Source of the DNA: an uncultured Alphaproteobacteria bacterium
GTDB lineage: Bacteria; Pseudomonadota; Alphaproteobacteria; RF32; CAG-239
Reading direction: 5' to 3'
DNA length: 5,960 bases
Assembly (NCBI GenBank): GCA_946618745.1
Contig: CAMOLN010000071.1
Location: forward strand, 1-5,960
Shown here in pieces: positions 1 through 4,400 of the stretch (positions within the stretch are counted from its first letter, which is position 1; every line of letters begins with the position of its first letter). A model generated the notes under the pieces. It did not search any database. It saw only the letters and a list, made by a program, of their open reading frames with translations, and was not told the origin of the DNA. Position numbers and translations under genes: made by a program.

Positions 1-135
1 CGGCTGCCGATTGGCGTTTACACTACTTGAAGCAAAGTGAAGTTGCCCGTTTTTATCGTAGTATGCGGTTAAAGCCACGCTGTGGGCAATGGTCGGATAA
101 AAGGCTAATAAAAAAAGCAAAAATTTGATTTTCAT
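1..135 (-). CDS. Exported protein of unknown function, N-terminal 45 residues (partial)
   Basis: The reverse strand reads an ATG at 135-133 followed by 44 open codons to the window edge, so only the N-terminus is visible. It begins MKIKFLLFLLAFYP, a short basic head and a hydrophobic core of about 13 residues, then TIAHSVALTAYY. This is a typical Sec signal peptide with a plausible signal peptidase I site near residues 17-21 (AHS or SVA). The mature part seen (YYDKNGQLHFASS) gives no family. The start lies 21 bases after the stop of the upstream minus-strand gene, so the two are probably co-transcribed. The ribosome binding site is weak (GAAAG about 12 bases upstream). A periplasmic, outer-membrane or secreted location is inferred from the signal peptide alone. 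Confidence 0.65.
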   Translation of the reverse strand, partial: MKIKFLLFLLAFYPTIAHSVALTAYYDKNGQLHFASSSVNANRQP

Positions 136-156
136 TTAGTATGCTTTCAAAAAATG

Positions 157-651
157 TCAACTGAGAAGGGCTGTTTTTTGCGCGATAATAGTGGTAATGG
201 TGTTTGCATCCTCGGAAGTGAGGGCATAAAGTGCAATAGAAAAAGGCGTAAAATCAAGATGAGAACACCATTTTTGCATCAGGTTATAGCGATAACGTAA
301 TGGTTTTTTGGGGCGGAGAATAATAATCGGTAATTTTTTGAAGCAACAACGGGCACTCTTGAATTCGGCAAAGGCAACCGCACGCCATGGCAGGGGGCGA
401 TTATGGTCAATTTTGATGTATTTATCATCAATTACGGCCATTTTGTGGCGGCAGAGATATTTGAAAGCCCAAAGAGCAAAAGAATAAACACAACAACCAA
501 ACAGACTCCAGGTTTGCCACCAAAAGACGGCGGCAGGGTAACAAAACACACAATGCAACATAAAGAAGAACAACAGCAAGGTGAGAATCAGCCAAAGCCA
601 ATTGGTTTTGAAATGATAGTAAAAAACTTGTTGCGGTGCAGCTGATTTCAT
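157..651 (-). CDS. Two-helix membrane protein with a basic cytoplasmic C-terminal domain, unknown function
   Basis: This is a 164-residue protein with ATG at 651 and stop TGA at 159-157. The start is supported by GGAG (minus strand, 664-661) nine bases upstream and a strong promoter just behind it. Two hydrophobic segments, roughly residues 18-37 and 46-68, form a helical hairpin. They are followed by about 95 soluble residues. The segment at 78-115 (YIKID...LPWRAVAFAEF...IIILRPKK) has the alternating pattern of a small beta-rich domain, like the PH-like domains that follow helical hairpins in many small bacterial membrane proteins. That resemblance is by eye and the family is not identified. 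Cysteine is unusually frequent (C34, C37, C53, C54, C67, C102, C103, C129). It is the first gene of an apparent operon with the exported protein 21 bases downstream. Confidence 0.7.
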   Translation of the reverse strand: MKSAAPQQVFYYHFKTNWLWLILTLLLFFFMLHCVFCYPAAVFWWQTWSLFGCCVYSFALWAFKYLCRHKMAVIDDKYIKIDHNRPLPWRAVAFAEFKSARCCFKKLPIIILRPKKPLRYRYNLMQKWCSHLDFTPFSIALYALTSEDANTITTIIAQKTALLS

Positions 652-673
652 GTCTCACATCTCCATTTAATAC

Positions 674-702
674 ATGCTAGCACGCAATAAGTGATTTGTC
701 AA
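674..702 (-). promoter_or_regulatory. Sigma-70-type promoter for the 164-residue membrane protein
   Basis: On the minus strand there is a perfect -35 TTGACA (702-697), a 17-base spacer and a -10 TAGCAT (679-674). The -10 is preceded by TG one base away, giving an extended -10 (TGCTAGCAT). Transcription would start near 667, leaving a leader of about 16 bases that contains the GGAG at 664-661. Spacing and position both fit the gene at 157-651. Confidence 0.72.
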
Positions 703-710
703 ATAAAGGA

Positions 711-791
711 TTAGGTTTTAGGATTATTTTCGGATAAGAGTTGGGTAAGCGAGATATTCAAGGCATCGGCTATGGTATAAAGCAGTTTTTT
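711..791 (-). pseudogene. Relic of a Cro/CI (XRE) family helix-turn-helix regulator, C-terminal end only
   Basis: Read on the minus strand, 791-711 encodes KKLLYTIADALNISLTQLL followed by SENNPKT and a TAA stop. The pattern LY-IADALN-SL-QLL is the signature of the last helices of XRE-family DNA-binding domains (compare the common form TLYKIADALGVSLSELL). Directly upstream in the same frame is a stop codon (794-792, within a run of eight T on the plus strand), and none of the earlier helices can be found in any frame before the rplJ promoter. It is therefore a fragment of about 26 codons with no start codon. It may be the end of a regulator that once stood before the membrane protein gene and was cut by a rearrangement. 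The match is by eye and the stretch is short, so chance is not excluded. Confidence 0.55.
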
Positions 792-815
792 TTAATCTGT
801 ATATGCAAAAAATGC

Positions 816-844
816 TTGACATTTAAGATAAATGGTATTAACAA
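816..844 (+). promoter_or_regulatory. Probable promoter of the rplJ-rplL operon
   Basis: A perfect -35 TTGACA lies at 816-821 (CTTGACA, the form common in alphaproteobacteria). A 17-base spacer leads to TAACAA at 839-844 as a poor -10. TATTAA at 836-841 is a better hexamer but leaves a spacer of only 14. Transcription would begin around 850, just before the first hairpin of the leader. No other promoter is evident before rplJ. Confidence 0.5.
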
Positions 845-853
845 TCGCGGCAA

Positions 854-1086
854 GTGAGTTGAATAAAGTGTTCGACTCACCCTGTCCGAGACTACAGGCA
901 GTCCGGCAAACGGAGCAAAAGCATCGTTTGTAAGTGGGCTTTAATTTTTCCTGTATAGATGGGGGTAAATTTAGATTTCAATCAAAATTTCTCCAAGGAC
1001 AGTTTAGGTTTCATTTGCGGAGCAACAGTTCCGCGGGTGATGTTTGGTTTAAAAAAGTTTTTCTTTGATGAAAAGAAAAACACTTA
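854..1086 (+). promoter_or_regulatory. Structured 5' leader of rplJ, probable autogenous L10 leader
   Basis: About 240 transcribed bases precede rplJ with no reading frame and a chain of hairpins. The first is GTGAGTTGAA (854-863) paired with TTCGACTCAC (871-880), ten pairs with one G-U. The second is CCTGT (881-885) with ACAGG (894-898), loop CCGAGACT. The third is TCCG (902-905) with CGGA (911-914). A fourth is AAATTT-GAT (967-976) with ATC-AAATTT (981-990), loop TTCA. The fifth is GCGGA (1017-1021) with TCCGC (1030-1034). In many bacteria the complex of L10 with L7/L12 binds such a leader and represses its own translation. Position and architecture fit, but no covariance model was run and the L10-binding kink-turn was not pinned down. 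Confidence 0.6.
1055..1085 (+). promoter_or_regulatory. A-U hairpin abutting the rplJ ribosome binding site
   Basis: AAGT-TTTTCTTT (1055-1066) pairs with AAAGAAAA (1072-1079) and ACTT (1082-1085), leaving a two-base bulge and the loop GATGA (1067-1071). The helix ends two bases before the TTGGAG that holds the rplJ Shine-Dalgarno (GGAG 1089-1092). Its loop contains the only ATG (1068) that could serve as an earlier in-frame start. It may keep the initiation region exposed or act as the switchable end of the leader; which one cannot be told from sequence alone. Confidence 0.45.
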
Positions 1087-1100
1087 TTGGAGACAATCAA

Positions 1101-1583
1101 GTGAACCGTGAAGAAAAAGCACAATTACTGGCTGAACTTCAAGAGATGTTCAATGGCTCGGATACAGTGGTTATCTCACATTATAAGGGATTGACCGTAG
1201 CCGAAGTTTCACAGCTGCGCGATAATATTCGCAAAGCCGGAGCCAGTTTTAGAGTTACTAAAAACCGGATTGCTCGTCTTGCTCTGAAAGACACTAAGTT
1301 TGCAGCTTTGGCCGATTTGATGACCGGTCCGACGGCGATTGCTTTCGCTAATGATCCGATTTCGGCTTGCAAAGCTTGTGTTGAATTTGCCAAAACCAAC
1401 GAAAAGTTAGTCGTTTTGGGCGGTGCCAATACTAATGGCGTTCTCTCAATCGATGATATTAAACGTTTGGCTTCACTGCCGTCGATGGACGAACTCAGAG
1501 CCAAAATTATCGGTTTGGTTCAGGCACCTGCCGCCAAGTTGGCGCGTTGTGCCAAGGCATACAGCGAGAAAGAGGCAGCTTAA
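1101..1583 (+). CDS. rplJ: Large ribosomal subunit protein uL10
   Basis: L10 anchors the L7/L12 stalk to 23S rRNA (with L11) on the 50S subunit, where the stalk recruits and activates translation GTPases. The chosen start is GTG at 1101, giving VNREEKAQLL, because GGAG (1089-1092) sits eight bases upstream and the protein then begins like other L10 proteins. The in-frame TTG 1065 and ATG 1068 would add a basic 12-residue tail and lack a Shine-Dalgarno. The product has 160 residues. Recognisable segments are SHYKGLTVAEV (26-36), the RNA-binding stretch RVTKNRIARLALK (51-63), GPTAIAF (76-82) and the C-terminal helix ELRAKIIGLVQAPAAKLARCAKAYSEK (131-157) that binds L7/L12 dimers. That helix seems shorter than in many alphaproteobacteria. 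The gene is followed by rplL after 54 bases. rplK and rplA, usually upstream, are absent here. Confidence 0.96.
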   Translation: MNREEKAQLLAELQEMFNGSDTVVISHYKGLTVAEVSQLRDNIRKAGASFRVTKNRIARLALKDTKFAALADLMTGPTAIAFANDPISACKACVEFAKTNEKLVVLGGANTNGVLSIDDIKRLASLPSMDELRAKIIGLVQAPAAKLARCAKAYSEKEAA

Positions 1584-1637
1584 CAGTTGCCATCAAGGTT
1601 TTTAATTTAGTTAAATTTATTTTATTGGAGAAAAAAA

Positions 1638-2012
1638 ATGGCCGATTTAGCCAAGTTAGTAGATGAATTGTCAGCTTTGACCGTTATGGAAGCAGCTGAT
1701 CTTGCAAAAATGTTAGAAGAAAAATGGGGCGTTTCTGCCGCTGCTGCCGTTGCAGTTGCCGGTGCTCCTGCTGCCGGCGGTGCTGCAGGCGGTGAAGAAA
1801 AGACCGAATTTGATGTTGTTTTGGCCGAAGCCGGTGCAAACAAGATCAATGTTATTAAAGAAGTTCGCGCTATTACCGGATTAGGCTTGAAAGAAGCCAA
1901 AGATTTGGTTGACGGTGCTCCTAAGACCGTTAAAGAAGGCGTTGCCAAGGCCGAAGCCGAAGAAATGAAGAAGAAGTTGGAAGAGGCTGGGGCTAAAGTT
2001 GAATTGAAGTAA
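1638..2012 (+). CDS. rplL: Large ribosomal subunit protein bL12 (L7/L12)
   Basis: This 124-residue protein is the multi-copy acidic stalk protein that contacts EF-Tu, EF-G, IF2 and RF3. ATG 1638 is preceded by TTGGAG (GGAG 1627-1630) at seven bases. Residues 1-33 are the N-terminal dimerisation and L10-binding helices ([32 protein letters not shown]). Residues 34-52 are the flexible Ala/Gly/Val hinge. Residues 54-124 are the GTPase-binding domain, with [19 protein letters not shown] and the closing [10 protein letters not shown]. Length and domain order are standard. It shares a transcript with rplJ. Instead of rpoB, the following 340 bases are a non-coding, hairpin-rich region. Confidence 0.97.
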   Translation: MADLAKLVDELSALTVMEAADLAKMLEEKWGVSAAAAVAVAGAPAAGGAAGGEEKTEFDVVLAEAGANKINVIKEVRAITGLGLKEAKDLVDGAPKTVKEGVAKAEAEEMKKKLEEAGAKVELK

Positions 2013-2014
2013 TT

Positions 2015-2124
2015 CAAAACTTCGTATATTTGCTTATTACTTGAAAACGCTTTGATTTATGTACGTTTTTTGTACACCGCGTCAAAGCGTTTTCTTCGTA
2101 CTAAGCTAATTATCCGAAGTTTTG
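2015..2124 (+). terminator. Nested stem-loop after rplL (possible terminator or processing element)
   Basis: Starting two bases after the rplL stop there are three concentric helices. The outer is CAAAACTTCG (2015-2024) with CGAAGTTTTG (2115-2124), ten perfect pairs. The middle is AAAACGCTTTGA (2044-2055) with TCAAAGCGTTTT (2082-2093), twelve perfect pairs. The inner is TGTAC (2060-2064) with GTACA (2072-2076), with a T-rich loop. The middle stem ends in TTTT followed by CTTCG rather than a longer U-run, so it is a so-so intrinsic terminator. It could instead be a 3'-end protector or an RNase III target, as is known between rplL and rpoB in enterobacteria. Its place makes it the natural end of the rplJL transcript. 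Confidence 0.6.
2034..2081 (+). repeat. Hairpin-core repeat, copy 1
   Basis: This 48-base unit runs from TTATTACTTGAAA to TACACCGCG. It aligns without gaps to copy 2 at 2192-2239 with 39 of 48 identical bases by hand count. It contains the left arm of the middle stem and the whole inner hairpin TGTAC/GTACA of the structure after rplL. The ACCGCG stretch 3' of the inner hairpin is identical in both copies. Confidence 0.7.
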
Positions 2125-2146
2125 TGAAAATACACAGCACAAAGGG

Positions 2147-2175
2147 AATTCTAAAGTATTAAGCTCGTTAGAATT
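2147..2175 (+). terminator. Inverted repeat with T-rich tail, terminator-like
   Basis: AATTCTAA (2147-2154) and TTAGAATT (2168-2175) are perfectly complementary, eight pairs with a 13-base loop, followed by AATTTTGTTTC. The stem is AT-rich with only one G-C pair, so it is a weak terminator at best. It lies between the two copies of the hairpin-core repeat and seems to be part of the duplicated unit, because a decayed counterpart (TTAAAGTATTGATTATTAAATTTTG) follows copy 2. Confidence 0.35.
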
Positions 2176-2191
2176 AATTTTGTTTCTATTT

Positions 2192-2239
2192 TTATTACTT
2201 GAAATCCTCTTTGCTTATGTATGTTTTTTATACACCGCG
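2192..2239 (+). repeat. Hairpin-core repeat, copy 2 (diverged)
   Basis: This copy matches copy 1 over 48 bases, but the inner stem reads TGTAT/ATACA (2218-2222 with 2230-2234) instead of TGTAC/GTACA, so a C-G pair has become T-A on both sides. The outer arm has also changed: TCCTCTTT (2205-2212) now pairs with AAAGGGGG (2245-2252), eight pairs including two G-U. Structure is retained while sequence drifts. No gene lies between the copies. Together with the rest of 2013-2356 it forms a 344-base non-coding stretch. Confidence 0.65.
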
Positions 2240-2291
2240 AAAAAAAAGGGGGCTTAAAGTATTGATTATTAAATTTTGTTCATATTTATGA

Positions 2292-2320
2292 TTCATTAAA
2301 CAATAATTAAGGCTTATATA
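2292..2320 (+). promoter_or_regulatory. Possible promoter of the 240-residue membrane protein
   Basis: TTCATT (2292-2297), a 17-base spacer and TATATA (2315-2320) make a plausible -35/-10 pair about 37 bases before the ATG at 2357. The surrounding DNA is nearly all A and T (TATATAGTAATATAGAT), so other -10 choices are equally possible. Confidence 0.3.
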
Positions 2321-2356
2321 GTAATATAGATAAAAATGTTAAATTAGGAAAAAATT

Positions 2357-3079
2357 ATGAGTAAAAACAAAAAGTTGCCGTTATGGGCGGTTTTGCAAAA
2401 TGCTTGGAAGTATTGTTGCTCCAAATGGCAGATGAGTTTGGGTTTTAGTTTGATTTTTTATGCAATCGGTGCTTGTGCGGTATGGAGTTGGCAGACTTGG
2501 TTGTTTTGGCCGCTGATGGTGATTTTGTATGTGGTTTGGGGGGCTTTTTTTCGAGTTTATTTCGGGCGCAAACCTTATTGGAGTTGGCAACCATTATTTA
2601 ATTCGCTGATACCATCGACCAAAATAGTGTTGTTAACGGTTTTGATTGCAACAATATTGGTGTTGTTGCCGATAATTCCGTTATTTGTTAATATTTCACC
2701 GGAATTTAATGCCGGATATGCCAAGTTTTTACAAGGCGATATAGAACATAACGGATGGTTTATATTAGGGGCAAACGTTTTATTTTTATTGGTGTCGCCG
2801 ATTATTGCTTATCGCCCGTTTTTGGCATGGATTTCGGCTTTGATAGGGCGTTCCGGCTCGTTAAGATTGGCTTGGGAAAAGACACGCAATAATTATTGGG
2901 AATTTTTAGTGATATCGTTATTGACCGATTGTGCATTGTCGGTAGTGCGTTGGTTGATTTTGGATTGGGGCGGTAATGATTATATAACAATGTTGATAGC
3001 TGCGCCGGTGATGGTTTATTTTAATGTGGTATCTGCTTTGGCTTATGAATTTTTCTTTTTGGATAGAAAAGTTGATTAA
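2357..3079 (+). CDS. Polytopic inner-membrane protein with about six helices, unknown function
   Basis: The 240-residue product has ATG at 2357, preceded by TAGGAA (2345-2350) at a usable distance. The N-terminus MSKNKKLPLWAVLQNAWKYC is basic and amphipathic, a form seen in families where a short cytoplasmic helix precedes the first membrane helix. Hydrophobic segments lie near residues 27-43, 47-68, 88-111, 134-156, 182-202 and 208-233. The central motif GRSGSLRLAWEKTRNNYWEFL (164-184) resembles the repeated 'A...t..n.w.fl' element of DUF975/YciC-like and glycerophosphodiesterase-membrane-domain proteins, but I cannot assign a family with confidence. Tryptophan is very frequent. It appears to be a single-gene unit: 344 bases of structured spacer before it and 120 AT-rich bases after it. 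Confidence 0.75.
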   Translation: MSKNKKLPLWAVLQNAWKYCCSKWQMSLGFSLIFYAIGACAVWSWQTWLFWPLMVILYVVWGAFFRVYFGRKPYWSWQPLFNSLIPSTKIVLLTVLIATILVLLPIIPLFVNISPEFNAGYAKFLQGDIEHNGWFILGANVLFLLVSPIIAYRPFLAWISALIGRSGSLRLAWEKTRNNYWEFLVISLLTDCALSVVRWLILDWGGNDYITMLIAAPVMVYFNVVSALAYEFFFLDRKVD

Positions 3080-3114
3080 CAGATTGAATTTTATATAAAT
3101 TTAAGAAAATAACG

Positions 3115-3160
3115 ATTTTTTTAAAAAAATATTGACAAAATATTAAAAGTGTTGTATGCG
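3115..3160 (+). promoter_or_regulatory. Promoter of the small membrane protein-SPFH unit with an A/T-tract upstream element
   Basis: A perfect -35 TTGACA (3132-3137) is followed after 17 bases by TATGCG (3155-3160), a weak -10. The same bases also partly fit the Bacteroidota pattern of TTG, about 20 bases, then TA. Immediately upstream is the 16-base palindrome ATTTTTTTAAAAAAAT (3115-3130), which could serve as an UP element. It sits about 40 bases before the ATG at 3200. This stretch (3080-3199) shows no gene. Confidence 0.45.
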
Positions 3161-3199
3161 TATTGCCGAAACTTAATTATTAATAAACAATATCAAGTC

Positions 3200-3451
3200 A
3201 TGGAAAAAAAAGAAAAAAAAGAAGAGGCAAAAAACCTCCTGAAAGAGGTGAGATTTTTGCCGACTTATTGGAAAGTGGTTTTGTCAATCGTCGTCATTTT
3301 CGGCGGAGGTGGCGGTAGTGCTTTGCTGTTTACCTCTGATAGCGATTTTTGGATGATTATAGGCGTCATATGCATGGCACTGGTCGCGTGGCTGGTGCTG
3401 AACATGTGGCTTCCGGTAAAAGAAACCAAGAAAACCAAAAAGAGAAAATAA
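3200..3451 (+). CDS. Small two-helix membrane protein with lysine-rich ends, unknown function
   Basis: The 83-residue protein starts at ATG 3200. A GTG at 3149 would add 17 residues but lies at the predicted -10 region, so it is rejected. The N-terminus MEKKEKKEEAKNLLKEVRF is highly charged. Membrane helices are near residues 25-44, containing five consecutive glycines (35-39), and 51-72, and the tail KETKKTKKRK is strongly basic. Both ends are therefore predicted cytoplasmic. No Shine-Dalgarno is visible upstream (ACAATATCAAGTC), unlike the ribosomal genes in this window. Its stop is 32 bases before the SPFH lipoprotein and the two probably form one transcript. SPFH proteins often pair with a small membrane partner such as NfeD. 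This protein is not NfeD-like in sequence, so partnership is only inferred from neighbourhood. Confidence 0.65.
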   Translation: MEKKEKKEEAKNLLKEVRFLPTYWKVVLSIVVIFGGGGGSALLFTSDSDFWMIIGVICMALVAWLVLNMWLPVKETKKTKKRK

Positions 3452-3483
3452 AAAAAATTAAAAACAATTAAAAAAAATTAAAA
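3452..3483 (+). repeat. Ten-base phased AATTAAAA spacer
   Basis: The 32 bases before the SPFH start are A and T with a single C. They contain AATTA three times at exact ten-base steps (3456, 3466, 3476). There is no Shine-Dalgarno. Phased A-tracts of this kind bend DNA, and A-rich leaders without a Shine-Dalgarno are the usual initiation region in Bacteroidota. Confidence 0.6.
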
Positions 3484-4350
3484 ATGAAGAAATTATTTTT
3501 GTTGATCGCTGTTGCGGTCTTATTTGCGTCTTGTACGCAGGTTAAACCGGGCGAATTCGCCCTAAAAACCTACCAGTTTGGGTCGAAAAAGGGCCAAATG
3601 GAGGTTAAAGAAGTTGGTCGCTATGCCAACAACTGGTTTGGAAAATTTACTTACACCAAGTATCCTGCCACAGTGCAGCAGCATAGTTGGGTAGGAGACG
3701 AAATGATCCGTTTCCAGGCCGAAGGTCAAGTACTTCGTGCGGAAGTTGGTATTGAGTATGAATTTCTCTCGGGAGAACAGGAGAGATTGTCCATGTACAA
3801 GTACTTCAAGCGTTCTCCAGACCAGATTGTGCAAGACTTCATCCGCAAGGATGTCGTCTCTGCGTTTAACAAGGTTACGCAGAACATGACGGTGGAGGAA
3901 GTTTACTCCACGAAAAAGGATTCCGTTCGTGGAGCGGCGCAACAGATTGTCTATGACAAGTACATAGGTAAAGGTATCAAAATTAATGATATTACCTACC
4001 TATCAGACGTCATACCGCCTGACAAGATCAAGGCGGCAATTGATGCCCAGATTGAGGCCAAAACGATAGCCATTACGCGCGAAAATGAAATCGCGCAAAC
4101 CAAGGCAGAGGCCCAGAAAAAAATCGAGGCGGCTCATGGTAATGCAGAGTCAGCCCGGATTGAGGCGGAGGGACGAGCCAAGGCGATGGACATCGAAGGT
4201 GCTGCATTGCGTCGCAACCCCCAGATTCTCGAACTCAAGAGAGTCCAAAATCAGGGGACTATGGCTGAGTCAGCGAGCGGTTGGAGCACCGCAGTGCTGT
4301 CAGCCAACCAAACCCAAATGCTGCTTGGGGTTGGTAATGGTAGCAAATAA
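3484..4350 (+). CDS. SPFH/Band 7 (prohibitin-like) domain lipoprotein
   Basis: The product has 288 residues. MKKLFLLIAVAVLFASC is a type II signal peptide with lipobox FASC, so Cys17 would be lipidated. Thr at +2 argues for export beyond the inner membrane. Residues about 19-180 form the SPFH domain, including GEFALKTY (23-30), EVGIEYEF (87-94), a central helix with RKDVVSAFNKVTQNMTVEEVYS (121-142) and GIKINDITYLSDVIPPDKIKAAIDAQIEAK (164-193). Residues 185-240 are an Ala/Glu/Lys-rich coiled coil (ENEIAQTKAEAQKKIEAA) that drives ring or multimer assembly in prohibitins and flotillins. Such lipoprotein forms are known to me mainly from Bacteroidota and from phages, where roles are unclear. Its base and codon use (AAG, ATC, GAG, CAG, GC near half) differ from the AT-rich neighbours, and it lacks a Shine-Dalgarno, suggesting transfer. 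Confidence 0.9.
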   Translation: MKKLFLLIAVAVLFASCTQVKPGEFALKTYQFGSKKGQMEVKEVGRYANNWFGKFTYTKYPATVQQHSWVGDEMIRFQAEGQVLRAEVGIEYEFLSGEQERLSMYKYFKRSPDQIVQDFIRKDVVSAFNKVTQNMTVEEVYSTKKDSVRGAAQQIVYDKYIGKGIKINDITYLSDVIPPDKIKAAIDAQIEAKTIAITRENEIAQTKAEAQKKIEAAHGNAESARIEAEGRAKAMDIEGAALRRNPQILELKRVQNQGTMAESASGWSTAVLSANQTQMLLGVGNGSK

Positions 4351-4360
4351 GTGCTCCAAC

Positions 4361-4398
4361 AAAACCAAAGAGCGTTCGCAAGAATGCTCTTTGGTTTT

Positions 4399-4400
<2 letters not shown>
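4361..4400 (+). terminator. Strong intrinsic terminator with GNRA tetraloop, probably bidirectional
   Basis: AAAACCAAAGAGCGTTC (4361-4377) pairs with GAATGCTCTTTGGTTTT (4382-4398), seventeen pairs with a single G-U, closed by the loop GCAA. TT follows, giving six T in a row at 4395-4400. It begins ten bases after the SPFH stop. On the minus strand the stem lies directly after the ligA stop (4401-4399), which overlaps the T-run, and the mirrored AAAA provides a short U-tail, so both convergent genes can end here. Confidence 0.88.

Noticed and set aside
403..645. Plus-strand reading frame of 80 codons opposite the 164-residue membrane protein
   Set aside because: It lies wholly inside the minus-strand gene, has no ribosome binding site, and its low-complexity composition is what the antisense of a hydrophobic protein gives.
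1065..1100. Longer rplJ start adding a basic 12-residue tail
   Set aside because: TTG 1065 and ATG 1068 lie in a hairpin and lack a Shine-Dalgarno, whereas GTG 1101 has GGAG eight bases upstream and gives the normal L10 N-terminus.
1181..1504. Antisense reading frames within rplJ, rplL, the SPFH gene and ligA
   Set aside because: They mirror clearly identified genes, have no start signals and resemble no protein family that I know.
2015..2124. Miniature transposable element bounded by the ten-base inverted repeat
   Set aside because: No target-site duplication flanks the repeat (TAATT on the left, TGAAA on the right), and the inner stems fit an RNA structure better.
3149..3199. GTG start extending the small membrane protein by 17 residues
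   Set aside because: The codon falls in the spacer next to the predicted -10, so it would not be transcribed. The added residues look like translated spacer.
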